Source of the DNA: Sulfurimonas sp.
GTDB taxonomy: Bacteria; Campylobacterota; Campylobacteria; Campylobacterales; Sulfurimonadaceae
DNA length: 64,000 nt
NCBI RefSeq assembly: GCF_029027585.1
Contig: NZ_CP093397.1
Coordinates: forward strand, 1,039,405-1,103,404
Direction: 5' to 3'
A program made the translations under genes and the position numbers. Within the stretch, counting starts at the first letter, position 1, and every line of letters begins with the position of its first letter. Positions 32,824-41,870 of this stretch are shown piece after piece. Under the pieces are notes generated by a model. The model had not been told where the DNA came from. It ran no database searches and saw nothing but the letters and a program-made list of their open reading frames with translations.

Positions 32824-34300
32824 AGAAATAGCGAAAAACATCTACTGGGTTGGGATGCATCTTGAAAATGACCCTTTTCAGTGCCACCCATATTTCATTA
32901 AGAATGGAAATGAATCTATCTTAATCGATCCAGGCTCAATGCTAGAGTTTGATGAAACAGTACGAAAAATCAAAAGTATTACTAACATTAAATCTATCAA
33001 ATATATTGTACTTCATCATCAAGACCCTGATTTAGCTGCTGCTGTTCCTGAAATAGAAAAACTCATAGATAGAGATGATTTACAAATCGTAACTCACTCA
33101 AGAATGTCTGTCCTTATAAAACATTATCTTGTAAGTTCTTCTTACTATGAGATAGATAAAAATGAAAACAAACTTGTAGCTTCAAATGGTTTTAGACTTG
33201 ATTTTTTCACAACTCCCTACTGTCATTCTCCTGGAGCTTTTGTCAGTTATGAGCCAAATACTAAGACTCTTTTTTCTGGAGATATTTTTGGTGGTATCGA
33301 AGAAAGCTGGGAATTTTATGCAGATGAGAGCTACTTTGAAAAAGCTAAACAATTTCACGAAGAGTATATGCCAAGTAAAGATATTTTTAATTACGCACTT
33401 AAAAAAATAGAAAAACTAGATATACAGCTAATCGCTCCACAACATGGTTCCATAATAAAAAAACAATATATTTCTAAACTCATAGATGATATGAAAAATC
33501 TTGATTGTGGTTTATACATAGATAAAAAGTATAACCTAGAGCTATTAGACACAATAAACGAGCTAAAAATTAAAGAAAAAACTATACAAGAACAAGATAT
33601 AAGACTCTTTGAACAAGCAAAAAGAGCTGAAATGGGGGAAATGATAGGAAACATAGCTCATCAATGGCGACAACCATTAGCAATTGTCAATACTATTTTA
33701 GCCATACTAAAAGAAAAAAACTCCGTAGATGCTCTTACTCAAGATGAGATTGCCGATAAAATACAGAAGATGGAAAAAAGAGTTATATATATGTCTGATA
33801 CTATCGAAGATTTTATGAACTACTATAAACCAGATAAAGAAAAGTCGATTTTTAGCATTTTTGACGCACTTCAAAAAGCCTTAGAATTAACTAGTTATAC
33901 AAAGAAAGATGAAGAAATAGTTATAAACATAACTGGGGATAAAACACTTAGCATCTATGGACTTATGAATGAATTTGTCCAAGTCATAATCTCAATACTA
34001 ACAAATATTTATGATGTAAAAGAAGCTAGAGAGCTTACAGCGATACAAATAGATATATCAATGCTAAGTGATGATGAAGATGTTATTTTGTCCATAAGCG
34101 ATAACGCTGGTGGCATACAAAAGGATATAATCTCAAAACTATTTAACCCATACTTTACAACAAAACATCAAGCAATGGGAACGGGATTGGGTCTTCATAT
34201 TGCTAAGATGATAATCGAAGATAACATGAATGGCTCAATAGATGCAACAAATAATAAAAATGGCGCAACATTTACAATAAGGATAAAGTGTGAAAACTAA
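32816..34300 (+). CDS. ODP-like metallo-beta-lactamase domain fused to a histidine kinase
   Basis: From ATG 32816 there are 494 residues (TTG 32807 would add three). Residues 1-225 form an MBL fold of the diiron flavoprotein/ODP type: 'LHHQDPDLAAAVP' (H67, H68, D70, D72), 'PYCHSPGAF' (H137), 'FSGDIFGG' (D156) and 'APQHGSII' (H210). There is no flavodoxin domain. A coiled linker (about 240-270) leads to a histidine kinase: H282 in 'GNIAHQWRQPLA', 'DNAGGI' and 'GTGLGLHIA'. No membrane helix is seen, so it is cytoplasmic. I infer direct O2 or NO sensing at a diiron site. It overlaps nirE by 8 bases and the response regulator by 11. Confidence 0.85.
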   Translation: MPKEIAKNIYWVGMHLENDPFQCHPYFIKNGNESILIDPGSMLEFDETVRKIKSITNIKSIKYIVLHHQDPDLAAAVPEIEKLIDRDDLQIVTHSRMSVLIKHYLVSSSYYEIDKNENKLVASNGFRLDFFTTPYCHSPGAFVSYEPNTKTLFSGDIFGGIEESWEFYADESYFEKAKQFHEEYMPSKDIFNYALKKIEKLDIQLIAPQHGSIIKKQYISKLIDDMKNLDCGLYIDKKYNLELLDTINELKIKEKTIQEQDIRLFEQAKRAEMGEMIGNIAHQWRQPLAIVNTILAILKEKNSVDALTQDEIADKIQKMEKRVIYMSDTIEDFMNYYKPDKEKSIFSIFDALQKALELTSYTKKDEEIVINITGDKTLSIYGLMNEFVQVIISILTNIYDVKEARELTAIQIDISMLSDDEDVILSISDNAGGIQKDIISKLFNPYFTTKHQAMGTGLGLHIAKMIIEDNMNGSIDATNNKNGATFTIRIKCEN

Positions 34301-34988
34301 AGAAATAATTGATGATATTTCAATACTAATCGCTGAAGATGAATCAGAATTAAGAGAATATCTCAAAGAGTATTTAGAACTTTTTTTTAAAAATATTTTC
34401 GTAGCGAGATGTGGTAAAACAGCTTATGAAACATACCTTGACAAAAAGCCAGACATAATACTTAGCGATATAAATATGCCAAATATAGATGGACTAAGTA
34501 TGGCTAAAAAAATCAGAGAATCAGACAGTGAAACAAATATCATTATTATGAGTGCTCATTCTGATAGAGAAAAACTTCTTAGAGCTGTAGAACTAGGGCT
34601 TATAACCTACCTTATAAAACCGATAAACTCACAAAAATTAAAAGAAATTTTGTTAGAACTCACGCAAAAACTAAGAGCTTCTAAGAAAAGAATTTATCTA
34701 AGTAGTGATATTTACTGGGATAAAATAAGTCAAACTTTATGGCAAAATAATCAACAAATATTTTTAAAAGAAAAAGAATTATTACTTTTTAAACTATTTT
34801 GTTCACAAACAAATAAAATCTTTACAGCAAAAGAGATTTTTGAGCATCTATATGAAAAGCAAAATGACAAAAAGTTTTCTGAGCATTCTATTACCTCTTT
34901 TATAAAACGCTTAAGAGTTAAGCTACCACAAAATTTAATCCAAAATGAATATGGAGCAGGTTATAAAATCTTGCCTTTTAATAGATAA
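34290..34988 (+). CDS. Response regulator with C-terminal winged-helix domain
   Basis: The protein has 232 residues from GTG. The receiver domain (10-125) has the acidic pocket 'AEDES', phosphoacceptor D60 in 'LSDINMP', 'MSAHSD' and the Lys in 'YLIKPIN'. The C-terminal part (about 140-232) resembles an OmpR/PhoB winged helix: 'LLLFKLFCSQTNKIFTAKEIFEHLY', 'SITSFIKRLRVKL' and 'IQNEYGAGYKI'. It is the obvious partner of the ODP-like kinase encoded just upstream and probably regulates denitrification or related genes. Confidence 0.9.
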   Translation: MKTKEIIDDISILIAEDESELREYLKEYLELFFKNIFVARCGKTAYETYLDKKPDIILSDINMPNIDGLSMAKKIRESDSETNIIIMSAHSDREKLLRAVELGLITYLIKPINSQKLKEILLELTQKLRASKKRIYLSSDIYWDKISQTLWQNNQQIFLKEKELLLFKLFCSQTNKIFTAKEIFEHLYEKQNDKKFSEHSITSFIKRLRVKLPQNLIQNEYGAGYKILPFNR

Positions 34989-35406
34989 ACAAAGACTCTT
35001 CAACGCCTATATATTGCTTGGTTATGTCCTTTGTTGTTATTTGTAATTTTTTAGCAACTTTAGGATTTACTATATAACTTATCCACTTTGTTATTACTTC
35101 ATCACCTTTTTGTAGTTTTGGTACTTTATAGTTTATGGTTTTTGAACTCATTGCTTTGAGGTTTCTATTTAACTTATAGGCTACGGCTTTATTTGGTAGA
35201 GACGGTTTACCTTTTATATCTTGAAGAACTATGATAAAAGTTGCTTGTTTATCTTCAAGTGGACTTTTTTTGAAGTTCCCCCAAATGATTTTAGAACCCC
35301 TTTTTATAACCGTTTTAGCAAATTTTAGTCGCATTGGGTGCGTAATGATAGAATGCCCCATTTTATTATTAATAATCAAGGTCAATACCTCATCTTCATA
35401 AGACAA
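34978..35406 (-). CDS. Detached C-terminal domain of the pentaheme cytochrome (frameshift product)
   Basis: A 142-codon frame from a TTG at 35406. It lacks a signal peptide, which is odd for its neighbours. The segment 'VLTLIINNKMGHSIITHP' corresponds to the 'VVVGVKNVGAGHHLPTG' region that follows the hemes in the cytochrome at 21954. Upstream the frame is open through 'KKRFKLEL' up to the A6 tract at 35423-35428, where it meets the upstream gene in another phase. It is therefore best read as the 3' half of one gene with 35414-36097. The 3' end overlaps the response regulator end by 11 bases. Confidence 0.7.
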   Translation of the reverse strand: MSYEDEVLTLIINNKMGHSIITHPMRLKFAKTVIKRGSKIIWGNFKKSPLEDKQATFIIVLQDIKGKPSLPNKAVAYKLNRNLKAMSSKTINYKVPKLQKGDEVITKWISYIVNPKVAKKLQITTKDITKQYIGVEESLFIY

Positions 35407-35413
35407 CTCTAAT

Positions 35414-36097
35414 TTAAACCGCTTTTTTAACCATCTGCTGTGAGTGAATACCTAAAAACTTATGGGATACATAGTTTTCACGCATTCCCTTATCTTCTTT
35501 TTCTATCGTTCCTGTCGTTGATGGCATATGACAGCCAATACAGTCACTTGTTTTGTCGTGCTGATTTTTTGTGTTACATACTTCAAAGCCAAGTTTGTTT
35601 TGTTTATGTGAGTGACAACCCATACAAACTTGAGAATTTTTATATATCTCATTGCTTTTTGAATTGTGTTCATTACTTTCATAAGGTTTTTTAAGATTTC
35701 CAAAAACTGTTGGTTTTTTCTCACCCTTGTAGTTTGAGAAGTTAATTTTATGTGCTTTAGAATCATAAATTTTACTAATTTGATGACAGTAAAAACAAGA
35801 AACACCATCTGTTTGTCTATAACTCTGAGGATTTGGTTGTTCCTCTCCACTCATAACCGCTCGAAGATTTTTTGTAGCAGGCATATGACATATTGCACAA
35901 GAGTATTTATCTTTATTTACAGCATTTTTAACTTTTCTATGAACCTCATCTTTAAAGATAGAAGATTTATGATGCATAGATGAAATGTGTTCACGATATA
36001 TGTTTTCATGACATTCATTGCATGATTTTGAAGATGGGTAGTTACTAGCATTTAAACTTAAAACAAGTAAAAATAAAAGAGAGGTAAGAAACTTCAT
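35414..36097 (-). CDS. Periplasmic pentaheme cytochrome c, 5' part of a frameshifted gene
   Basis: The protein has 227 residues with a signal peptide (1-17) and five CxxCH motifs: CNECH, CAICH, CFYCH, CMGCH and CIGCH. After the last heme it reads 'HKFLGIHSQQMVKKAV' and stops, where the paralogue at 21954 continues with a beta domain. Removing one A from the A6 tract (plus-strand T6 at 35423-35428) restores one frame of about 370 residues with 34978-35406. This is a pseudogene, a slippage-controlled gene or an assembly error. The heme part alone could still be made. Function is probably periplasmic electron transfer near the denitrification genes. Confidence 0.8.
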   Translation of the reverse strand: MKFLTSLLFLLVLSLNASNYPSSKSCNECHENIYREHISSMHHKSSIFKDEVHRKVKNAVNKDKYSCAICHMPATKNLRAVMSGEEQPNPQSYRQTDGVSCFYCHQISKIYDSKAHKINFSNYKGEKKPTVFGNLKKPYESNEHNSKSNEIYKNSQVCMGCHSHKQNKLGFEVCNTKNQHDKTSDCIGCHMPSTTGTIEKEDKGMRENYVSHKFLGIHSQQMVKKAV

Positions 36098-36106
36098 AAA
36101 GAACTC

Positions 36107-36134
36107 CGATACAATATTTTAAAATATTGTATCG
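36107..36134. promoter_or_regulatory. Perfect 28-bp palindrome before the pentaheme cytochrome
   Basis: CGATACAATATTTT is followed directly by its exact reverse complement AAAATATTGTATCG. It ends about 10 bases before the cytochrome start and abuts the RBS 'GGAG', and lies after the Sel1 gene stop. It could be an operator for a dimeric repressor or an AT-rich terminator hairpin for the upstream unit. Confidence 0.7.
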
Positions 36135-36148
36135 TAATTTACTTATAA

Positions 36149-36850
36149 TTAATATTTATTTAGATTATATTTAAGCCATAATAACTCTGCATCTTTATTC
36201 CCCGAGTCTATTGCTTTTTTTGTCCATTTTTTTGCTTTTTTAAACTTATCTTGCTCACAATAAATTTCTGCTAAAAAATAATAAGCGTCAACATCTCCAT
36301 TTTGAGCATTTTTTTCTAACCAAAGGGCAGCCTTGTCAAACTTCAAAAGTTGCATATAGATGCGACCAACATTTTTCTTTGCTTTTGCATTTCCACTAAG
36401 AGCAGATTTTTCTAAAAGCTGAGCAGATTTTGTAACATTTATATCTGTGGAATCTCCTCTATAATACATTAATGCTAAGTTAAACTGAGCATTTGCACTT
36501 CCCTTGTCTGATGCGCGTGTTAACCATTTTAGTGCTGAAGAAGAGTCTTGTTTTATATTTTGTCCTGTTAAGTACATCATTCCTAAGTCATACTGAGCAG
36601 TTACATTTTTATTATTAGCGGATTTTTTTAACCAAAGTAGTCCATCTTTTGCACTTTTCTTTACTCCAAAACCGTTAAAGTAAAGATAACTCAGTGCATT
36701 TTGAGCAGTTGTATCTCCTGCTTTTGCACTTATTTGGTAAAGTCTAAAAGCTAAATCATAATCTTGTTTTTTAAATGCATCTAGAGCTTCTTTTGTGTCA
36801 GCTAAAAGTATACTAGAGAGCATGAGTAATGATAATATAAGTTTAAACAT
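36149..36850 (-). CDS. Sel1-repeat (TPR-like) secreted protein
   Basis: The protein has 233 residues with a signal peptide (1-17, 'SSILLADT') and about five Sel1-like repeats of 36 residues, for example 'AQNALSYLYFNGFGVKKSAK', 'AQYDLGMMYLTGQNIKQD' and 'AQFNLALMYYRG'. Sel1 proteins act as periplasmic protein-protein scaffolds, and HcpA-type members are abundant in Campylobacterota. It overlaps the upstream transporter gene by 8 bases, so the two are cotranscribed. Confidence 0.85.
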   Translation of the reverse strand: MFKLILSLLMLSSILLADTKEALDAFKKQDYDLAFRLYQISAKAGDTTAQNALSYLYFNGFGVKKSAKDGLLWLKKSANNKNVTAQYDLGMMYLTGQNIKQDSSSALKWLTRASDKGSANAQFNLALMYYRGDSTDINVTKSAQLLEKSALSGNAKAKKNVGRIYMQLLKFDKAALWLEKNAQNGDVDAYYFLAEIYCEQDKFKKAKKWTKKAIDSGNKDAELLWLKYNLNKY

Positions 36851-38084
36851 TGATTTCCTTTTTAGTTGTAGGTTTATTTCGTTTTTGCATCTGGTCTATG
36901 ATTTTAACTACGACCAAATCAGAGGTCACATTTAGAGAGGTTCTAGCCATATCTAAGATTCTATCAACCGCTACTATAAGAGCGATGTACTCAACAGGAA
37001 GTCCAATTTGATTTAAAATAACAACCATCATAACCAAAGATGCACTCGGGAGGGCAGCGACGCCAACACTAAGTGCAACAACTGTTATACCTAAGAGTAT
37101 TTGATCCATAAAACTTAAATCAACTCCTGCTAAATGTGAAATATAAAGAACTGCAATAGTTAAGTATGCCGCTGTTCCATCCATAGAAACTGTTGCACCT
37201 AAAGGTAAAACAAAAGAAGCATTTTTCTCATCAACACCACCAACTTCTTCAACTATACGCATAGACACAGGAAGAGTTGCAGCACTTGACGCGGTTGAAA
37301 ATGCCATAATTGGAGCTTCACGGATAGCATTTAAATATTTGTAAGGATTTGTGCGTCCAAAGAACGCTAAAATAAGAGGCAGCGTAAAAATTGCGTGAAT
37401 AAGTAAAACACCAATCACCATTAACATATACTTCCAAAGTCCTAAAATAACTTCTATCCCTTGGTCCGCTATAACATAAGATATAAGACTAAACACACCA
37501 ATAGGAGTAAGCTTTATAATCCATTCTGCCATTTTTAACATAGCATTTGTAACACCTGTAAAAAAGTCAAGCATTAAAACTTGTCTGTGTTCTTTTAGGT
37601 GCAAAGATGCTATGGCAAACAAAATACTAAAAATAATTATTTGCATCATTGAGCCATTTGCAAAAGAGTTAAAAACATTTACGGGAATAAAACTAAGTAT
37701 CATACTTTTTAATGAAAATTCTGCTATTTGAGAAGCTTTTTCAAACTCTAAGCCTTCAACAGATACAGGTACACCAATAGGAAAAATATTCATAACAACA
37801 ATAGCAAGTAAAACAGCTAAAGCAGTTGTTAAAATATAAAGAGAAATAGTCCTTAAACCAATAGTTTTAAGCTCATCTAAACTCCCCAAACCCATAATAG
37901 ATACATAGATGCTAGAAAATACAAGAGGCACTACAAGCATCTTTAAAAAACTTATAAAAACTTGTCCTATAACTTGTTGTTGCAATGCTAGTTCTGGTAA
38001 AAAACTTCCAAATAAAACACCTAAGATTATGCCTAAAATAACTAAAGTATTTGTCGTTGAGTATTTTTTGATTTTTTGTATCAT
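36843..38084 (-). CDS. Dicarboxylate/amino acid:cation symporter (DAACS family)
   Basis: The protein has 413 residues with about eight membrane helices and the family signature: the serine-rich hairpin 'AFSTASSAATLPVSMRI', 'VLPLGATVSMDGTA', and 'AALPSASLVMMVVIL' with 'DRILDMARTSLNVTSDLV' near the end. It imports C4-dicarboxylates, glutamate or aspartate with H+ or Na+. It overlaps the Cys-rich protein gene by 4 bases upstream and the Sel1 gene downstream. The substrate is not resolved. Confidence 0.92.
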   Translation of the reverse strand: MIQKIKKYSTTNTLVILGIILGVLFGSFLPELALQQQVIGQVFISFLKMLVVPLVFSSIYVSIMGLGSLDELKTIGLRTISLYILTTALAVLLAIVVMNIFPIGVPVSVEGLEFEKASQIAEFSLKSMILSFIPVNVFNSFANGSMMQIIIFSILFAIASLHLKEHRQVLMLDFFTGVTNAMLKMAEWIIKLTPIGVFSLISYVIADQGIEVILGLWKYMLMVIGVLLIHAIFTLPLILAFFGRTNPYKYLNAIREAPIMAFSTASSAATLPVSMRIVEEVGGVDEKNASFVLPLGATVSMDGTAAYLTIAVLYISHLAGVDLSFMDQILLGITVVALSVGVAALPSASLVMMVVILNQIGLPVEYIALIVAVDRILDMARTSLNVTSDLVVVKIIDQMQKRNKPTTKKEINV

Positions 38085-38512
38085 AGTTTACTTTTAACCC
38101 TTACATTTTTCATCATTTGTTTCCAATCAAGAGAAAAATTTTTAATTGCATAAGTCTTGTGGTGAGGTACTGTACAAGTTGAGCAATCTTGATGAATAAC
38201 ACCTTTGCCTTTAAACTTTTCGCCATTATTTATATCGCACTTACTAAGTATTTTAAACTCACTATAGGTATCTATGCCATCATCATTAAATCTAAAATTT
38301 GGACAAGCACACATATAACAGTTTAACTCGTCCATATCATGACACTTTTTATTCTCTTTGTAAAGTGGACAAAAATCAATTTCTTTTTTAACCATATTAT
38401 CAAAATAAAAATATTCTACTATCTCATTAGCAGATAAGTTTGATTTTTGTAATTTTTCTACTATTTTTTTATGCTTTTGTGCGTGAGCATTAAACCATTT
38501 CTCGTAACTCAT
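38081..38512 (-). CDS. Cysteine-rich metal-binding-like protein
   Basis: From ATG 38512 the protein is 143 residues; the frame runs to a TTG at 38527. About ten Cys are grouped as 'CPLYKENKKC', 'CYMCACPNF', 'CDINNG' and 'CSTCTVPHHK', suggesting a zinc or iron-sulfur site. I know similar conserved hypothetical proteins of Campylobacterota but no function. It starts the operon with the DAACS transporter and diverges from the DMT exporter 20 bases away. Confidence 0.7.
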   Translation of the reverse strand: MSYEKWFNAHAQKHKKIVEKLQKSNLSANEIVEYFYFDNMVKKEIDFCPLYKENKKCHDMDELNCYMCACPNFRFNDDGIDTYSEFKILSKCDINNGEKFKGKGVIHQDCSTCTVPHHKTYAIKNFSLDWKQMMKNVRVKSKL

Positions 38513-38531
38513 TTGGTATAATAACAAAATT

Positions 38532-39395
38532 ATGAAAAATATACACTTTACTTACCTCCTTATCTTAGCAATGTTTTTTTGGGGTGGCGGCTGGAGTGCG
38601 TTAAAAATTATCACTAGCGACTTATCCATAGAAGTTATAGTTTTTTGGCGTTTTTTTATTATGAGCCTTGCCTTTATCCCTATACTTTTATTTTTAAAAA
38701 AACCTCTTATACTTAATGTATCTGGAGCTAAGTTTGTTGCATCTAGTTCTGTTTTAAACATTGCTTTTATGGTTTTTTCATTTTATGGCGTAAAATATGG
38801 ACTAGCAGGAGCAGGAAGTGTTATCATTACAACCCTTGCTCCAGTTATGACTTTTATCTTAGTTGCACTTATTTTTAAAACAAAACTCTCTTCATATCAA
38901 TACGGCGGACTTTTCCTTGGCTTAGTTGGTGGAGTAATAATGTTAGAGTTAAATGACCTAAGCCTCTTTTTAAATGGTTCTAACATCTACTTCTTACTCT
39001 GTGCTATCTCTTGGGCAGGAGTTACTATACTTGCTCAACATTCTCACAAACATGTTCACCCAATTCATTATAGTTTTTATATAGCTTTAGTTGCGACTAC
39101 TGCTTCATTTATTTACGCAAAAGATGTAGATTTGATGATTGTATTTGAGCAAGGAAATAGGTTTTGGATCTCTTTAATTTACTTGGCTGTTCTTGGACAA
39201 AGCGTGGCAACCACTATATTTTTCATAGCATCTGGGAAACTTGGAAGCCAAAAAACAAGTTCATTTATGTTTTTAGTGCCTCTTTTCTCTCTTTTTAGTG
39301 CTTGGCTTATTTTAGATGAAGTTATTCAGATGCACATTATTATAGGTGGAACATTAAGTTTATTTGCTGTTTTTCTCATAAATAAAAAAAATTAA
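38532..39395 (+). CDS. EamA/DMT-superfamily transporter
   Basis: The protein has 287 residues with ten predicted membrane helices in two EamA repeats. Markers are 'FFWGGGWSALKIITSDLSIEVIVFWRF', 'GVKYGLAGAGSVIITTLAPVMT' and the second-repeat counterpart 'SFMFLVPLFSLFSAWLILDEVI'. The family exports metabolites or amino acids; the substrate cannot be told. It is transcribed divergently from the Cys-rich gene. Confidence 0.9.
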   Translation: MKNIHFTYLLILAMFFWGGGWSALKIITSDLSIEVIVFWRFFIMSLAFIPILLFLKKPLILNVSGAKFVASSSVLNIAFMVFSFYGVKYGLAGAGSVIITTLAPVMTFILVALIFKTKLSSYQYGGLFLGLVGGVIMLELNDLSLFLNGSNIYFLLCAISWAGVTILAQHSHKHVHPIHYSFYIALVATTASFIYAKDVDLMIVFEQGNRFWISLIYLAVLGQSVATTIFFIASGKLGSQKTSSFMFLVPLFSLFSAWLILDEVIQMHIIIGGTLSLFAVFLINKKN

Positions 39396-39450
39396 TAGGC
39401 TTTTAACATCTATTAATGTAAAATATTTATTATATTTATAAGGTGTGATT

Positions 39451-40626
39451 ATGAAAACTATTTTAATCATTGGTGGTGGTTTTGCTGGGCTTGAAGCTGC
39501 CATCTTTTTGAAAAAAGAGAACTATGATGTAACTTTAGTAAGTGATAGAGATTATTTTTATATCTACCCTACTTCTATTTGGGTTCCAACAAGAGAAAGT
39601 AAATTTACAGATGTTTGCGTTGATTTAAACGAACTAAAAGATGTTCATGGTTTCAAACTCATCATAGATAAACTCTCAAACATAAATGCTAAAGCAAACA
39701 GTTATACTTTTTCAAGTGGTGAAGAATTAAAAGGATTTGACTATGTTGTCCTTGCTATGGGTTCTTCAAAGCTTCATCATAAAGGCTTAGAGCATACTCT
39801 TTCTATCTGTGGTGCTCCAGAAACTTCTTTAGATATTAGAGCTAAAATAGATGAAATAATAACTAAAGGAAGTGGGGAAATTTGTTTTGGTTTTGGTGGA
39901 AATCCAAAGGATAGTTCTGCTGTTCGTGGTGGTCCCGCTTTTGAGTTACTGTTTAATGTTCATCATCTTTTAGAGAAAAAAGGTATTAGAGATAATTATG
40001 AACTAACCTTTTTTGCTCCTATGGCACAACCAGGGAAAAGAATGGGCGCTAAATCTTTAGAGATGCTAGAGAAATTTTTTACTAAACTAAAAATAAAACA
40101 ACATTTTGGTAAAAAAATAAAATCATTTGAAAAAGATGGCATTATTTTTGAAGATGATTCAAAACTTAACTCTGATTTTACTATGTTTATTCCTGCTGGA
40201 AATGGGCATAAAGTTATTCAAAACTCTGACCTACCAACAAATGAAGCTGGATTTATAAGCATTGATGATTACTGCCAAGTTACTCATAGTGAAGCTAATA
40301 ATATATATGCCGTAGGTGATATTACTGCTCTTGAGGGAGATGAGTGGAGAGCGAAACAAGGTCATATAGCAGAGGTAATGGCTAGAAATGTAGCTCATAA
40401 CATCAAGCAAAGAGATAAAGGAATAAATAAGTTTAAAGGCTATCAAGAGCATCTAAACATTCTTTGCGTTATGGATAGTGGGGATGGGGCAGCTTTTGTA
40501 TATAGAGATGCTAAAAAATCTTTTATGATTCCACTGCCTATCATTGGTCACTGGCTTAAAAAAGGCTGGGGGAGTTATTGTAGATATTCAAAACTAGGGA
40601 AAATCCCAAGAATACCTGGTATGTAG
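39451..40626 (+). CDS. FAD-dependent oxidoreductase, SQR/NDH-2-like
   Basis: From ATG 39451 ('AGG' upstream) the protein is 391 residues. The N-terminal FAD motif 'ILIIGGGFAGLEAAIFLKKE', 'VVLAMGSSKLHHKG' and the C-terminal 'IYAVGDITALEGDEWRAKQGHIAEVMARN' place it with sulfide:quinone oxidoreductases and type II NADH dehydrogenases. The C-terminus is amphipathic or hydrophobic ('FMIPLPIIGHWLKKGWG') and could bind the membrane. Clear paired redox cysteines of canonical SQR are not obvious, so the donor is uncertain. Confidence 0.8.
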   Translation: MKTILIIGGGFAGLEAAIFLKKENYDVTLVSDRDYFYIYPTSIWVPTRESKFTDVCVDLNELKDVHGFKLIIDKLSNINAKANSYTFSSGEELKGFDYVVLAMGSSKLHHKGLEHTLSICGAPETSLDIRAKIDEIITKGSGEICFGFGGNPKDSSAVRGGPAFELLFNVHHLLEKKGIRDNYELTFFAPMAQPGKRMGAKSLEMLEKFFTKLKIKQHFGKKIKSFEKDGIIFEDDSKLNSDFTMFIPAGNGHKVIQNSDLPTNEAGFISIDDYCQVTHSEANNIYAVGDITALEGDEWRAKQGHIAEVMARNVAHNIKQRDKGINKFKGYQEHLNILCVMDSGDGAAFVYRDAKKSFMIPLPIIGHWLKKGWGSYCRYSKLGKIPRIPGM

Positions 40627-40634
40627 AGAAATAT

Positions 40635-40675
40635 AGAAAAAGTGTGAGAAATTTCTTTTTCCTCACACTTTTTCT
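40635..40675. terminator. Strong bidirectional terminator
   Basis: The 14-bp arms AGAAAAAGTGTGAG and CTCACACTTTTTCT pair perfectly around a 13-base loop. It sits between the oxidoreductase (plus) and the converging CBS-domain protein gene (minus), and has T- or A-rich tracts in both directions. Confidence 0.85.
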
Positions 40676-40815
40676 ACACTATATGCCATTATAATACACA
40701 CAAGAAAGAGAAATATAGGACTTAATGTCCAAATGAAGTATAAATTTCTTTCAGTCACAAACCCTTAAAATTCAAAGCAACCTCGTACTACTTACCCCCT
40801 TTCCTGGTACGAGAG

Positions 40816-41856
40816 TTACTTTTCTTTCGTTTTTCTCTTTGCTTTCATTTTCATTTTTGCAAGTTCACGCATATCAACAGTAGAATCACTTTCATCTACA
40901 ATTTCAACACCTAAAATAGTTTCAACACAATCTTCTAGTGTTAAAATTCCTTCTGTTTGGTCATAATTATCAGTTATTAAAAACATGTGGTCTTTTTTAT
41001 CGATGAACAAATCAAGCGCTTTTGAAACAGGTATATTTTCATTTATGGAAAATATATTTCTTTTTATACTTCCAAGTGTAACACTATTATCTTGCAAGGC
41101 TTGTTGAAAAATTCTTTTTGTCATAACAATTCCAACAACTTCTTCTATTGATTCACGATAAACTGGAATACGAGAAAATTTAAATATATCCTCTTTTGTT
41201 TCTATAATCTCTTTAATAGTTAGTGCCTCATCAAGAGCAAAAACAACACTTCTTGGTGTTAAAATTTCTCCAACTTTTATATTATCAAGATTTAAAATAT
41301 TTTCTATTACATCTGATTCTTTTTCATCGATTACGCCTTCATCTTCGCTGATTAGCATACTTTCTAAAAGTTCTTCTTTTGTTAAAGAGTTAGCGTCATC
41401 GTTACCTTTAGAGATTTTGTTTGTAACAGCAAGGGTTGTTAAGATAATAGGGTATGTTATCCATATAAAAAACCTAATTACATATGCAGATGCAGGAGCT
41501 AACTGTTTCCAATATACAGCCCCAATGGTCTTTGGAATAATCTCCGATAAAAATAAAATAGCAAAAGTCATAATCATTGAAATAATCACAACCGCATCAT
41601 TTCCAAATAAAGCAGCAGCTTGTGCACCAACAGAAGCAGCTCCTAAAGTATGGGCAATAGTATTCAAAATCAATATAGATGCAATAGACTTGCTAATCTC
41701 TGTCTTTTGAAGACGAAGAAGATTTCCGACTTTTGGTTTTTCTTTTTCTAGTACTGATATGTATGACATATTTACAGACAGAAGCACTGCCTCAAGTACT
41801 GAGCATATAAATGATATTCCAATTGCAAGAGTGAAATATAGTATTAATAAATCCAA
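40816..41856 (-). CDS. CNNM/DUF21 membrane protein with CBS pair
   Basis: The protein has 346 residues. An N-terminal DUF21 (CNNM) transmembrane domain of about four helices (1-150; 'FLSEIIPKTIGAVYWK') is followed by two CBS domains (about 190-320; 'LTPRSVVFALDEALTIKEI', 'FLITDNYDQTEGILTLEDCVE'). It is related to CorC/HlyC and YfjD-like proteins but lacks a CorC_HlyC domain. The family is linked to Mg2+ or Co2+ efflux. The next gene upstream on the strand is mgtE (14-base gap), supporting a divalent-metal role. Confidence 0.87.
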   Translation of the reverse strand: MDLLILYFTLAIGISFICSVLEAVLLSVNMSYISVLEKEKPKVGNLLRLQKTEISKSIASILILNTIAHTLGAASVGAQAAALFGNDAVVIISMIMTFAILFLSEIIPKTIGAVYWKQLAPASAYVIRFFIWITYPIILTTLAVTNKISKGNDDANSLTKEELLESMLISEDEGVIDEKESDVIENILNLDNIKVGEILTPRSVVFALDEALTIKEIIETKEDIFKFSRIPVYRESIEEVVGIVMTKRIFQQALQDNSVTLGSIKRNIFSINENIPVSKALDLFIDKKDHMFLITDNYDQTEGILTLEDCVETILGVEIVDESDSTVDMRELAKMKMKAKRKTKEK

Positions 41857-41870
41857 GTTTTACAAATTCC

